Part shown: one piece after another, positions 20,587-31,934 of the stretch
How the letters are laid out: each line of letters starts with the position of its first letter
Position numbering within the stretch: the stretch's first letter is position 1
Assembly: GCA_963678675.1 (NCBI GenBank)
Contig: OY783195.1
Location: 17,639,342-17,703,341, forward strand
Source of the DNA: Xiphydria camelus
Taxonomy: Eukaryota > Arthropoda > Insecta > Hymenoptera > Xiphydriidae
Reading direction: 5' to 3'
Length of the DNA stretch: 64,000 bases
Position numbers and translations under genes: made by a program
Notes under the pieces: model-generated
What the model saw: the letters and a program-made list of their open reading frames with translations, nothing else
Database searches by the model: none
What the model was told of the DNA's origin: nothing

Positions 20587-21235
20587 GAAATATATCGATA
20601 AAGAAAAATAATAATAAAGTAGTTATTTCATTATTGTAATCCAATAACATTGTATCACTTATTTTTCTGCCACGACTTTGATTCTTGATAGTGGATGGAT
20701 CAACCAATAAATTTGATTTTTCTTCACTATCAGCTAATAACATTGTATTACTTATTTTTCTGCCACGACTTTGATTGTTGATAGTGGATGGATCAACCAA
20801 TAGATTTGATTTTTCTTCACTATCAGACCTGTCAAACGTGAAGTGTACATGTACCTCACTTCTATTCCATCTCTTCTTCGCCTCTAGTGTAACGATGGAA
20901 ATTACAAAAAATATCATCATTTACACCCCGCAAAGCACGTTCTTGCAAGTAACTTTTCTGTAACATTTCTGCGATATTTTACAATATTCGTGAACACTAC
21001 CGTATGTTAGAAACCTTCCTTTACTTATAATATATATTTCTCGATAAATTCGCGAATGTTGCAAAACATCATAGAAACATTTCGGAATCATTACGTCGAA
21101 AGATCTCCTCAATAAGGTACAGCTCGATAACATTGTACTTGTTAGGGATGAATTATATGGGGTTTTGATAATAATTTTAGGACGTTCCAGAAGAATACAG
21201 GTGCAGCAAAATATCGATGGTCTGTACTGGAAATT
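20587..21235. mobile_element. family M repeat, copy
   Basis: It holds the motif block GAAATATATCGATAAAG, two tandem pieces ending GATTTTTCTTCACTATCAG (about 20,640-20,825, period about 95-105 bp), the CCTGTCAAACGTGAAGTG block, and the 5' part of the transposase frame (GTCGAAAGATCTCCTCAATAAG near 21,093). The coding part is frameshifted. Details of the protein are given for the copies at 57,030 and 57,867. Confidence 0.7.
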
Positions 21236-21737
21236 TATTTACGAGTAAGGGCGAAATTTCAGCGGTGCATGCAAAAGGATTTCTTAAAACTATTCCAACG
21301 CCTCGAGTTAATATATGTAACAACATAAATATATACTGTCATAAGTGGTATCTTTACATGTGATGAAACAATTCGTCACGGTCATTGGAAGAGTAAACAG
21401 TATGTCCGATGGAAAATTCTAACTTTTGAATTTCCCTGACATTTGGCCGGAAGTAGTTGGGTCGGTCCTCTAGTCATTCATAGTTAGAATTGGTTTCGGG
21501 AGAGTGCGCTGCGGTCTTACGAGCCGAGCGAGAAGTGTCAAATGTCTGATCTCCCAGTAGCTGTCAATTCGGGAGATCGAAGCATCTAACCTCGAAATCG
21601 TTAATTTATAAATAATGATTTAAATGTGTAGAAGTGATAAGAAATAATCATTCGGGTTTCTTCGATGAGATTCCCCAAGTGTTTAAAAATCGGTGTCCGA
21701 TTTTTGATAATAACTGTTGCTTCAACTTCCAGTGATA
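21236..21737. other. block shared with 35,860-36,410, no gene
   Basis: 21,236-21,400 recurs inverted at about 35,820-35,985 (GCGGTGCATGCAAAAGGATTTC). 21,550-21,690 recurs at about 36,290-36,410 (TCAATTCGGGAGATCGAAGC). Around 21,420-21,475 lies a fragment of the palindromic MITE family found whole at 30,901-31,096. Confidence 0.6.
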
Positions 21738-22853
21738 TTAAGTATTACTGCAGAACGAATAGGTTAGAAGATTTTCATGAAGACTCACGATCTGACATGT
21801 CATCTCGTACAGGTGCAACCGAAGAGGATCTAGCTCGTGTCCTGTCCGTAAAAAGATGACTCGATGAACATCGGAGAATGTCAGGCTTGTCACCGCGAGC
21901 GCCTATCTACCCACGGTATATTAATATTGCAATACGCGCTTCTCGCTTCATTCAACTATTCTAGCGTTAAATTACTTTTACTTCTCTTTCAAGGTAATAA
22001 CCTTTTATGAACTGTTCGTGGTAGGAGGCAGCGATCGATAATACTAGGATGCTCGGGAAAAAGAGTACCTAGAAGTCAAAAAATGGTATTGCTCAGAAAA
22101 CGCCTTTATTTGTTTATATTGAAACACAAACTGTTGGAAAAATGTATAAAATGAAAATAATGCTTCTCATAAGAACCGTTAAATGCATGTAGCACACAAA
22201 TATCTCTAGGAAAGTAGAAGAAAATTGTAGAAGTGTTTTGGTAGGCGACTTTGACTTATACTTTTTTTCCCGGGCATCCTAGAATAGAGACTCGTCGTAG
22301 ACAAGTTCGTCTATTAAAACTAAAAGGCAATTCGGTGTGCCGAACTACTATTGCGATAATGTGCCCAAGCTCGCGGTCTATTCTGCAATTAACGTTAACA
22401 TAATCGTGATTATGCTCGGGTGGTGGGTGTTCCAAATGAAGTAAGTTGATACTAAACATCGGATGCTGTAAGCTGACTTGCTAGTGTATGCTTTGCAACT
22501 GGAACATCATCGCAGGAATAATTTGTCTACGATTAGTCACAATCATTGATCGCTGCCCCCTACGATGAACCGTTTGTACAAAAAGTAAATACTTTGAAAG
22601 AAGTGAAAGCTATTTAAAGCAGGAATAATTGAAACGAAAAGCGCATATTGCAATTAATGTACCATGGGTAATAGGCGCTCGGTGACAAGCCTGACATTCT
22701 CCGATGTCAATCAAGTCATCTTTTTACGGACAGGATACGAGCTAGATCCTCTTCGGTTGCACCTGTACGAGATGACATGTCAGAAAATCATGAGTCTTCA
22801 TGAAAATCTTCTAACCTACTCGTGCTGCAGTAATACTTAATAATAAAAAGCTA
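21738..22853. repeat. foldback N, copy 1
   Basis: Arms of about 300 bp (21,740-22,050 and 22,540-22,850) are reverse complements: AGGTGCAACCGAAGAGGATC, GACAAGCCTGACATTCTCC and TTACCATGGGTAATA-type words recur inverted. The centre (22,250-22,540) also recurs inverted at 37,020-37,290. No ORF with a recognisable product. Confidence 0.75.
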
Positions 22854-23640
22854 TTCTCCTACATGTGCATATTCTCCTGATGAATAAATTCAAAAAAAAA
22901 AGGAATGAAATCTCCCCATAAAAACAGATTCTCTGTAAAAAAAAAGGCGGCATGTTCATTCAATGCCAACAAAAATTGATACGTAAAATACTCTCCAAAA
23001 AAAGATTTGAAATCAATTAAGATCGCCATATTAAAGATTTATATATAAAAAGTAAAAGGCGTTATTTGAAAGGAAAATTATTGTAAATCAAGTTACTAAA
23101 AAATTCGACTAAAAAAATTTATAAAAAAATTTTAATAAAAAAGAACGCCGCGTTTTTTTCCTTCAAAATAAAAAATTCAGACAGAATAAATTATACTCGA
23201 TGTCTATGCACTTATAATTTTAAATAAATTCATACACTTATATGATACCACCAGTATACCGAATGTCGCACGAGAAACCGATCAGGCGGGGGCCTTCTGA
23301 ATTTCTCTGAATTTGACTTCGGCAGTGCAATTTATGAATCACTCGAGCACACCGTCGAAGCACTGCCAATTATTCGGTATAGTGGACAAAATATGAAAAC
23401 TTAAACGCGGAAAGTTCTTTTTTATTAAAATTTTTTAATAAATTTTTTTAGTCGAATTTTTTAATAACTTGATTTACAATAATTTTCCTTTCAAATGATG
23501 CCTTTTACTTTTTATATATAAATCTTGAACATGACGATCTTAGTTGATTTCAAATCTTTTTTGGAGAGTATTTTACGTATCAATTTTTTTGGCACTGAAT
23601 GAACATGTCGCCTTTTTTACAGAGTACACCTTACACACAA
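22846..23640. repeat. palindromic element P, copy 1, with a MITE at its centre
   Basis: Arms 22,900-23,150 and 23,400-23,640 match as reverse complements (GGCGGCATGTTCATTCA, GATTTGAAATCAA and TAAATCAAGTTAC words). The same element in opposite orientation lies at 34,746-35,565. At the centre (23,256-23,380) is a small TIR insert, TACCGAATGTCGCACG to ATTATTCGGTA, present in both copies, so it was there before they spread or duplicated. Confidence 0.8.
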
Positions 23641-23689
23641 TACATCATACATGTCAGGCTCCAGGTATATACCTTTGTATTTTTCCGTA

Positions 23690-23945
23690 TTCAGGTATAC
23701 CACACCGTAGTTTTCGAAATCGAGTTACAGCACACCGTACGCTTGGGTTTCAGGTGTATCTCTTCGTAGTTTACCACATCCAGGTATACCGTGCCGTAGT
23801 CTTGAAATTCCGTGTATACCGCGCCGTAGTCTTCAAATTCCAGGTATAGCGCGTCGTAGGTTTCGAGCTTCAGGTGGACCCCTGTGTAATTATCAAAGTC
23901 CAGGTATAGCGCATTGCAGATTTCGGATTCCACGTGGATCTCTTC
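23690..23945. repeat. 30-bp minisatellite
   Basis: About eight units of 30 bp of the form CAGGTATACCGCGCCGTAGT plus about 10 bp. Because 30 is divisible by 3, the minus strand stays open and reads a 10-residue repeat (LEFEDYGAVY, TEFQDYGTVY and the like). It directly precedes a 12-bp array, and the same pair of repeats recurs at 25,975-27,180. Confidence 0.85.
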
Positions 23946-24085
23946 CTAGTTTCTTCGGGACTGTTTTGCGGGACATTCTCCAGGATGCTTCCGATGCTGT
24001 TTAGATATTTTCCAGGACTTTTTCCGGGATATTTTCCAGGATGTTTTCCGAGGCCATTCTCCGAGACGTTTTCCGGGTAGTCTAG
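23946..24085. repeat. 12-bp minisatellite, block 1
   Basis: Degenerate 12-bp units of the type GGATGTTTTCCG or GGACATTCTCCG, about ten copies, immediately after the 30-bp array. Confidence 0.8.
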
Positions 24086-24539
24086 GCGTCAGAGGTTATT
24101 TAGCAAGAAAAATTGCGAAAAAGCTAATTTTTTTTTAGAATCTCTTCGTTAATAGGTAAATAATAAATAAAAACAAAATAGATGAAAAAATTCGGCCCGG
24201 AACATATTGTTTAAACAAGTTTAATAAGCAATTTCGTACTTTTTATGTAAATCTCAAAAAATATGCTTTAAATAAAAAAATAGTCATAACAATTTTGGTC
24301 CTTGCAAAATTTGCAATTAAAATGTTCTTATACTTTTTCCCGTAAAACCCATAGATTTCAAAATATAGACCGCGTTGGGAGTCAGACCACTGATAGAACA
24401 CTGTACTCGTATAATACTGGCTTCTGGTAGTATCCCGAACTGCCATAGTTATGCTAATTTTATAAGGATGGATTAAGCTGAGAGAAAAGTGAAGAGGAAT
24501 AAACAGATTTCACTTAAAGATCACTTATTTGTATATTAG
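24086..24539. other. no gene recognised
   Basis: AT-rich sequence between minisatellite block 1 and the Cys-rich pseudogene. I see no repeat partner in the window. Confidence 0.5.
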
Positions 24540-25367
24540 CTATTTACTATCGGACATTTTTTTTCTAATTGGAGAATCGTTGAAATCGACATCTTCTTCA
24601 GGAATATCCGTTTCAGTTACCTCCTCATCATCAGATTCCTCGTCTAGTTGGACAGAAAGGAAGTTTTCCATGTCGATATCCACACATTCATCCACATCTT
24701 CTATGTCAATTTCCGTAGAAATGTTAGTAGAACAAGTGCGTCCTTGGCAGTGGCAACACATCGAGGAGCAGTAGAGACCAACCTTGCGACAACTGCAATA
24801 ACCAGAGCTGCAGCCTTTGGTGCATTTACAGCAAATAATTTTCAAAAGTGCTTCAGGTGCAGATGGTTGCATTGTAGTTATTGGTAATAGGCCATGTTTG
24901 TTTCCGCTCCCAACATGTATGCGATAATTGCTCTTCTAGCCAAGTCTGTACTTGATAATACATTCTGAATGAATGCTGTCGAGCAGCTTTACGTGTAGGC
25001 GGTAACGACGACTAGATTCATCGAGCTCTTCACCGTGGCTTTCTCAAAGCAGTGAAATCTGAACTCCTCCGAATAGGTACATTCCCAACCCGTGTCCTCC
25101 ATACAATACAATAATAAATTTCTTCGCTGCAAGATCCAAATGATCGAGATGAGCGCCTGACTGTAAGAATGGTGATAAAATGATCTTTAGTTCGTCGTAT
25201 TTCTCCAGTGTCTTCACGAATTTTGTTTTTGCCTGGCGAAAAAATGCTGATGTCGTATCACACCTACTGAAGGCATGTAGGAACAGCAGGTAGGGTTGCA
25301 CGGAAAGGTATTTGAAACTATTGGGGCTATGCAATACTTGTGGGGTCTTCCCTTTACCTGGTTTCAT
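24540..25367 (-). pseudogene. TE-associated protein with FLHAFSRCDTTSA block and Cys-rich tail
   Basis: Reading leftwards from 25,367 the frame contains LLFLHAFSRCDTTSAFFRQ, a block I associate with a large family of repeat-borne proteins in insects and cnidarians (HAFxGCDTTSA), and runs open to 25,044. After a gap with stops (LHVKLLDSIHSECIIKYRLG is still readable), the frame 24,872-24,540 gives a Cys-rich tail: CCKCTKGCSSGYCSCRKVGL, then YCSSMCCHCQGRTCS. A long acidic end follows. The family's biochemical function is not known to me. The Cys pattern suggests metal or nucleic-acid binding. At least one frame break makes it a pseudogene. Confidence 0.6.
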
Positions 25368-25974
25368 AAAAAGCGGAACTAAAAGTTGGAACTAGCGGAA
25401 TTAACACATGTGTCAAATTCCATCTGTCGCGACGGAACAAACCGTGTTCCTTTCGAGGCAGTTTGCTTCAAACTGTTCAAAATAACTGTTTAACAAATTT
25501 ATATGTTAAATGTAAAAGTACTTTTTTGAAATAGGATTATCCAACCAATATAATGCTGCTCAATAAAATACGGTAAAATTGAAATTTAAATACCACGCGC
25601 AATTTAAAATTCAAAGAATGTCGCTTGATAGTAACATGCCAAGCGCGAAGTCGTGGAGTGCTTGAATAATAAGCTCATAACTCAAAAAATACGGGGCGGG
25701 AGGCAAAACTATAGTGACATTTTTGGTTTCAAATTTCATAAGGAACAATATTACTGATACCCATTTTTCCATTAAACCCATAGTTTCCGAGATTTCCTCA
25801 ATAAATCTAACAATTGTCAATTCAAATTGTTTAAAAAACATGTTCCGGGTGGAATTCGTGGATCCATTTTTGTAATATTCATTACTTGCATAATGACGAA
25901 GAAATTTTAAAAAACAGCTTTGTCGCAATTTTTTTTCTATTTCCATTTTTTAAGTCTCTCACGCCGGAACTTCT
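25368..25974. other. no gene recognised
   Basis: AT-rich. A 111-codon minus-strand frame (25,946-25,611) has no recognisable domain and starts inside the neighbouring repeat zone. I leave it uncalled. Confidence 0.4.
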
Positions 25975-26515
25975 TTTCAATATATTCTCCGGGATGTTTT
26001 CCGGGACACTCTTCGAGGCTTTCTCCAGGACTATTTTTCTGTATATTCTCCGGGATGTTTTCCGAGACATTCTTCGAGACATTCTCCGGGACTATTTTTC
26101 TGTATATTCTTCGGGATTTTTTCCAGAAAATGTTTCGGGATATTCTTAGAGATGTTTTCCGGGACTTTCACCGTGATATTTTCCAAGACTTTTTGGGATG
26201 TTCTCTGGGATGTTTTCCAGGATTTTTCCCGGAATATCCTCCGGGATATTTTTGGAGACATATTCCGGGAATTTTTCGGTATATTCTCCGGAATGTTTTC
26301 CAGGAAATTTTCCGGAATACTCTCAGGAATGTTTTCCAGGATTTTCTCCGAGACATTTTCCGAAACGTTTTCGGAGATGTTTTCCGGGGGTTATTCACAT
26401 TGACGTTTCTCGAGACTTTCTCTAGGACATTCTCAGAAACATTTTCTGTGATTTTTTCCGCGATACTTTTCAAGACGTTTTTCGGGATATTTTTAAAGAC
26501 ATTTTCCACGTCCAG
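25975..26515. repeat. 12-bp minisatellite, block 2 (about 540 bp)
   Basis: Roughly 45 degenerate units of 12 bp (GGATGTTTTCCG, AGACATTCTCCG, GGACTATTTTTCT variants). The period divides by 3, so all three plus-strand frames stay open, which explains the 256-codon frame here. Several spots give STAT-type TTCNNNGAA words (for example TTCCGGGAA near 26,262). Confidence 0.85.
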
Positions 26516-26935
26516 AGAGGTATACCGTACAATAGTTTTCAAAGTCGAGTTAGAGCGTGCCGTACGTTTCGGGCTCCAGGTATATCCCTTCATAGGTTTC
26601 CGCGTACAAATATTCCGCTCTGTAGTTCTCAAAATCGAAGTAGGTATAGCTGTAGGCCAAAACGTATGGTGTACTGTACTTAGACTTTGAAAACTACGGT
26701 ACAGTATACCTGCATGCGGGATACTACGAAGGGAAATATACCTACAGCCCGAAACATTACGGTGTGCTGTACCTCGACTTTGAAAACTACGAAGCGGTAT
26801 ACCTAGACGCGGAACACACTACGAAGGAATATATCTGCAGCCCTGAAGCTCGAGACTTACGATGAAAACTACCGTACAATGTACCTAAACACGGTAAAAT
26901 ACAAGATCTACCTGAAGCTCAAGACATATGGTAGG
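26516..26935. repeat. 30-bp minisatellite, two blocks in inverted orientation
   Basis: 26,516-26,640 has the same orientation as the array at 23,690. From about 26,655 the orientation flips, with units such as GACTTTGAAAACTACGG. The mirror axis lies near 26,650. Confidence 0.8.
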
Positions 26936-26959
26936 TACGCTATACCTGTACACGAAAGA

Positions 26960-27180
26960 GTTCCCGAAGCATGTCTCAAAAAATTCCCTGGAAAATATCA
27001 TCGAATACGTCTTGAAGATAGTCCCGGAAGTCATTCCGGAAAACGTCCCTGAGAATGTGCCGGAAAACATTCCGGAACATATCCCGGAAAAAGTCTCGGA
27101 GACACTACGAAGAGATCCACCTGGTTTCGAAAATTACAATGCGTTGTATCTGAATTTTAAAAATTCTAATGGGTTGTTTG
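26960..27180. repeat. 12-bp then 30-bp minisatellite, inverted blocks
   Basis: Reverse-complement version of block 2: units GTCCCGGAAGTC, ATTCCGGAAAAC and GTCCCTGAGAAT to about 27,110, then one to two 30-bp units (TTTCGAAAATTACAATGCG). The plus strand reads VPENVPENIPEHIPE, a 4-residue repeat. Confidence 0.8.
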
Positions 27181-27633
27181 CTATTCGTATTACTATTCGT
27201 AGAAATTACGTTGTCATTCGCACATTATTTTATCTCTTGGATTGGTCTTGATATTTCGTCGATATTACAGTTTTGAAAATATTTCCTGTAATATCAATTG
27301 AGTTTGGAGCCACTTGCGTGTTCTGCGATTAATCCTATTTATCTTCGGGTAATGAAATTTTGACCGATTGATTTGGAGCATTTGACACATCGGAAGTTTA
27401 AAGTTTGCGAAGTGTAGTTGGCGTTGAGATGAATGATTCAAGCGGGGATATATCTTCACCCATATTTTTGTATCTCACCTTATGTGTAGTAGTGCGAAGT
27501 CCTTGATCCTAGTTATTAGACTCTACAACGGTGCAAAAGGCGCAAGTGTGAGCGAATGCATGCACCTCTTTCGTGGAATAAGTTTTGAGATAATAAGAAG
27601 GACTACGATAACTACCAAGTCTATATTTTGTAA
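27181..27633. other. no gene recognised
   Basis: Spacer between the minisatellites and the second TTAA-type element. I see nothing identifiable in it. Confidence 0.5.
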
Positions 27634-28231
27634 GAGGCCGACATACCAGGCCCACTAGTTTCTGCTGCGGGGCAGCGGTGAGACGACGTAATGTCAAAAC
27701 ACTAGAAAGGGGTGGAGCTACGTGAGGTTAGCGATGTTGCCGAATGCATGCAGTGTGGATACGGTCCGGTCTTACGCCGGCATCAGTGGCGAGAGCATAG
27801 CTCGCTCCCGTTTAGACCGGGATACCGCAGCAGATACGCGGTCCCGAAATGCTTATTGCAACCCGGATTCAAACCCTTCTAACTTTGAGATGGATTGACC
27901 GATTCAAATTTTTGAAAAAACATTGCGTAGGTAGTTAATTTGATTAGCTTTAATATTATGTGCAACACGACCCCCCTTGCTATTTGAATTTTTCAAGTTG
28001 CTAGTGCCAGAGTCACCATCTTTGATTTTTGAAAAACCAAATTAGTCTCTAAAGAATGCTCATAAAAAATTACCCTAAACATATTTTAGTCAATTTTTTA
28101 ACTTAAAGGGTTGAAAAGTTAAAATGGGGGGGGGGAGACTTTATCCGCGCACTGAAAAGATACTTATTTGAATATGTTGCACTGGAACGTTTTCGAGTAA
28201 CGGCTCCAAATCTATAATATACTAGCTGACC

Positions 28232-29468
28232 CGGCGAACTTCGTACCGCCTCAGAATCAATAAATGTTTTGTTAGCTTAAAAACGAAATGTATTTTAATT
28301 ACATTTAAATTAGGTAATTTAATTCACTTTGCAGCAAGGCATTTGCTTTATTGAAACGAATCGAAATGATTCGCATAGCATTATTGCACTACTTTCTGTA
28401 AAACTATTTGCTGGATGGGTTGCACTCTGGTCGATTTCCTTCATTGAAGCACCTTGTGATATACGATACTCTGATTCAAAATTGTTTTTGATTTTCTTAC
28501 TTTCCAATGCGTGAGGAAACTTCTCTAGAAAAATTAATTTTCTTAATAAATTTTTTTCCTTAAATTTTTCAGATGTTTTAATACATATCATCAGTCTTAT
28601 CACGTAAGGGCGTATCACAGAAAAATTGAAAATTGAGTTAAGACTGCCAATAGGTTGCTCTCTCTCTCTCTCTCTTAAGCCTTATATTTTTATCTCACGA
28701 CCCGGCGTACCTCAACATTTTATACTTTTGCTATTCTCCATAATATTTTTTTCGTCGTATCTCAAAATAATCAAGATGTAAATCTCACGTATAGGCTTAA
28801 CTTAGGATAGACCCATACGTGTGATTTAAAAGACATTCAAGCGCATAATTTTAGACATAAAAAAAATCACCAAGTTATAAAAATAATTGCAACGATGTTT
28901 CCAACTGTTCTTACAAATAATATTGGTTCACCTCAACGAGGAAGAAAATAACGTAAAACTATCAAAAAAAATTGAAACTCTTATTTTATTCGATAACGTA
29001 AACCACTTTCTATAACAAGAAGGGGTAATCGAATGAAGAAAGTTAATAGAAAAAAAAACCCAACAAGAATAAATGAACCCGCGACATCGAGACTCCCAGC
29101 CCGGCAACTTAACCGTTGCGCTATCGAAGCATTGGTAACATGACGCACGCCCATCCCGGAGATACCTGAAATGCACGCGCGACGCGATTTTCAAAAATTT
29201 TTTTCTTCGAAACAAAGGCCAAAGGAAAAGCCGAAACACGTGTCTAATATTTTTCGATATACTTTCTCCAAAACAATTCTCAAGACAAAATCGATTTGAC
29301 ATCTGCCGGGGTCCCCTTGTGAGATACGCCATTACGTGATAAGACCGATGATATTCTGCTATTCGTGGCGGAGACAAATCCAAGAATCAAAGGTCATAAA
29401 AATCTGTCCAGCCATTCTTTAGTTATAAATAGTGTAACTAACTCGACTTTCTTTTATATATATATAGA
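28232..29468 (-). mobile_element. possible non-autonomous Helitron
   Basis: On the minus strand it begins TCTATATATATATAAAAG at 29,468 and ends with a short hairpin (GGCG...CGCC) followed by CTAG-T at 28,232. These are Helitron-type 5'-TC and 3'-hairpin-CTAG termini. Between them is sequence shared with copy 1 of the TTAA element (28,880-29,380), so the exact nesting is uncertain. No helicase or Rep coding is left. Confidence 0.45.
29061..29135 (-). repeat. tRNA-derived SINE-like head (family 1)
   Basis: Same A-box and B-box region as 3,712 and 4,399. A 3-bp insertion in the B-box region further weakens it. Confidence 0.6.
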
Positions 29469-29937
29469 CAACAAAATTTACGCGGGAGAATACGTTCTAC
29501 CAGCAAACAAACTGGCAACGCCGCTCAAGCCTCTAAGAATTACGTATATTTCGCTAATGTGTGGCAGCACATTACTGCGGTTAAAATTCACGATGCAATC
29601 GTTTACGCGAGTTATGATATTATCGTTTCTATTTCGTATTCTGAAAAAAGTTTTCTATGAATTTTGCTCAGAAAGGTTCACTCTATGTTCCTATTGTAAC
29701 AGATGTAGTTTTATATGTTTGTACGGTCTTCAATTCAGATGCTGAAAGTGACAATATTGTAGGTGCCATGCAGATGTTTTTACACAAAAATATATAATTT
29801 GGTTACTATAGAAACCTTTAATGATATTTGATCTGAAAGTGTGATAAGTTTGGTATGGATATTGTTTCCCGTTACGAAATGAGCGTAGCCCTACTGCGAC
29901 AAGTTTTGCATGCGTTTCGAGGAGGTATGTCGGCCTC

Positions 29938-30485
29938 TTTAACCTCAGTAAAGAAAGAAAGAAAATAGTGTGGTCTACTCTCACGTTACGGTTCCATATC
30001 TCGTCCTTACTGCTTCGCCACACCTCATTAAACTTACCTGAAACAGAAAGAAAAGTTCGGTTAGAGGAAAATCTGAGAGACTTATTAACATTATAGAAAC
30101 CGAAGGTAACAATATCACTATATAAATTTGCTTAAAAGAAACTGTAATTGATTATAGATTTTCTAATATTCTGTAGCTACAGCAATTTATTTTCTGTAGG
30201 GTTTATTATAATAGATATTTTCCAAAGTTACTACTAAACCTCTATAAGATTTTATAGAGATAGCTCTCGATAGTGCGAAACCTATAAAACTATTATCGGT
30301 TTTAATGGTACTTAATATATATAAATTGGATTGTACAACGCCGCATTAAGATTAAACTAAGGCTTAATCATTATTTGTTCGCGTTAAGTGTGGACTAAGT
30401 TTAGTTCTCTTATTGTCTCTCTTTAGCCTACATGCTCTTGAACTCGTGTTTAACTCGACTCCTGGTTCAGCCAAGCGGAATCTAA
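29938..30485. other. no gene recognised
   Basis: A GAAA-repeat near 29,953, then AT-rich DNA. The end part (30,340-30,480) is related to 31,310-31,380 and 32,567-32,690, marking it as part of a larger interspersed unit. Confidence 0.5.
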
Positions 30486-31300
30486 ACTCGTATTGTAGAA
30501 TCGATCTATAGTGTAGTTCAGGGATAGGCATAGAATACTGAAACGGATGTTAAGATATGCAATCTTACCGATAGAATTAGTACATCAATGCAATTTTTAA
30601 GCCTCCATAGCATAATTTTTCGGAACCTTAATATTCCCATAGCCGAGTCTAGCTTACTCCTTAGAAATTGAAGCCATTACGCAGTTGACAGAAAAATGTG
30701 ACCTATAGTGTACTTCGAGGACAGATATGGAGTATTGGAAAGTACGTTAAGATTAGCAGTCTTGGCGATAGAAATAGTATATCAATGAAGTTTTAAAATC
30801 TTCGTAACATAAGTTTTCGAATTCTAACATCCTCGTAGTTGTGTTCAGCTCATTTCTTAAAAATTGATTCTATTACGTAGTTAGCGTGAAAGTGTGGCAT
30901 ACCGAGTGTCCGCCGAGAAGCCCCACTTTTTGAATTTCCCTGATATTTAACTTCGGTAGTGGTTGGGTCGGCGCTCTAGTCCTGATACGCCAACTCTAAC
31001 TATCAGGCCTATCAGGACTAGAGCACCGACCCAACCACTACCGAAGTCAAATGTCAGGGAAATTCAAAAAGTGGGGCTTCTCGGCGGACACTCGGTATAG
31101 TGTACTTCGAAGACAGGCGTGAAATATGAAAAAATACGTTAAAATGAGCAATCTCACCGATAGAAATGGTATACTTACCGATATAATCTTAAAATCTCCA
31201 AAGCATACGTTCTTGGTTCATAGCATCCCCTTAGCTGTGTCTAGTATAGGTACATATTTCTCAGTCATCGGTGCTATTATGCTGTTACCGGAAAAGTATA
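30486..31300. repeat. about 197-bp repeats, three units, one split by a MITE
   Basis: The phrase CTATAGTGTA-CTTCGAGGACAG marks units at about 30,506, 30,703 and (after a MITE) 31,096. Each unit runs on through a CTTACCGATAGAA-type word. A further unit lies at about 32,700 and an inverted one at about 32,870-33,060. Confidence 0.7.
30901..31096. mobile_element. palindromic MITE CCGAGTGTCCGC
   Basis: CCGAGTGTCCGCCGAGAAG at the left and its reverse complement at the right, arms of about 85 bp, flanked by TA on both sides. Neighbouring 197-bp units show the uninterrupted target, confirming a TA duplication. Fragments of the family lie at about 21,430. Confidence 0.85.
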
Positions 31301-31642
31301 ACATTTAGGATTGGTTGTACAATGCGAGTTCAGGGTCCGGTTAGGTGAGCCATGAGTTGAGTTAAGCTCGAGTTCTAAAATATGTAGGATAGACTAAGAG
31401 AGGATAGAAGAATGAATCCTTAGTTGGTCGCGTCAATATATTACAAAGGTGGTCGCATGATGAGCCGCGCCCCGCTCGCGCATCAGGCTAGTAGAGCATT
31501 ACCACATTTCTTTGACTATTCTACATTCACGGTTTCGGCCGAATGCTAAAAGCAAAAAAACTGGAAACACTGCATCACTGACTTCTCTGTTTCTGCCTGT
31601 TTTCGCATAGGATGCGCTTGACACGACGTATTTCGACTCATA
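31301..31642. other. no gene recognised
   Basis: Related to 30,340-30,480 at its start. A short GC-rich piece lies at 31,455-31,490. No coding evidence. Confidence 0.4.
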
Positions 31643-31698
31643 CGAGGTACGATCCAAAAATTTCCGGAATATTTTATTAAAAACCAACAAGATACATT

Positions 31699-31900
31699 TT
31701 AATCTATAACGTCAACATCGCCTTCAAAGTAGTTTCCTTGTGAAGCTACACACTTATCCCAGTGCTCCTGCCAAGCTTGGAACGCTCTCTGGAAGTATTC
31801 CTGAGTAATCATATAAAGGATGGCTTGCGATTCCTCTTGGATCGCCTGAGTCGAAGCAAATCTTCTTCCTTTCAAATGCCGTTTCAATTGCAGAAAAAGA
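31699..31900 (-). pseudogene. mariner transposase C-terminus (left arm)
   Basis: The minus-strand translation reads FFLFLQLKRHLKGRRFAST, then ITQEYFQRAFQAWQEHWDKC, ending GDVDVID. This is the region just after the last catalytic Asp of a mariner transposase and its C-terminal end. It is complete at the 3' end but joined upstream to inverted sequence. Confidence 0.85.
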
Positions 31901-31934
31901 AAAAAGTCTGCTGCTACTATGATATTCTGAGACG

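Larger units (their letters stand above)
27634..29937. mobile_element. TTAA-type element, copy 2 (opposite orientation to copy 1)
   Basis: GAGGCCGACATACC at the left, GGTATGTCGGCCTC at the right. The left about 220 bp match the right end of the element at 3,131-4,652 inverted (CTGCGGGGCAGCGGTGAGAC, CATGCAGTGTGGA). The flanks are GTAA and TTTAA, so the TTAA duplication has decayed or shifted by a base. The interior holds Helitron-like ends and a tRNA-like head. Confidence 0.7.

Noticed and set aside
25920..26690. 256-codon open frame rich in FSGMFS/FRDI repeats
   Set aside because: It lies wholly on a 12-bp minisatellite. The period keeps all frames free of stops, so the length is not evidence of coding, and the more regular peptide is on the other strand.
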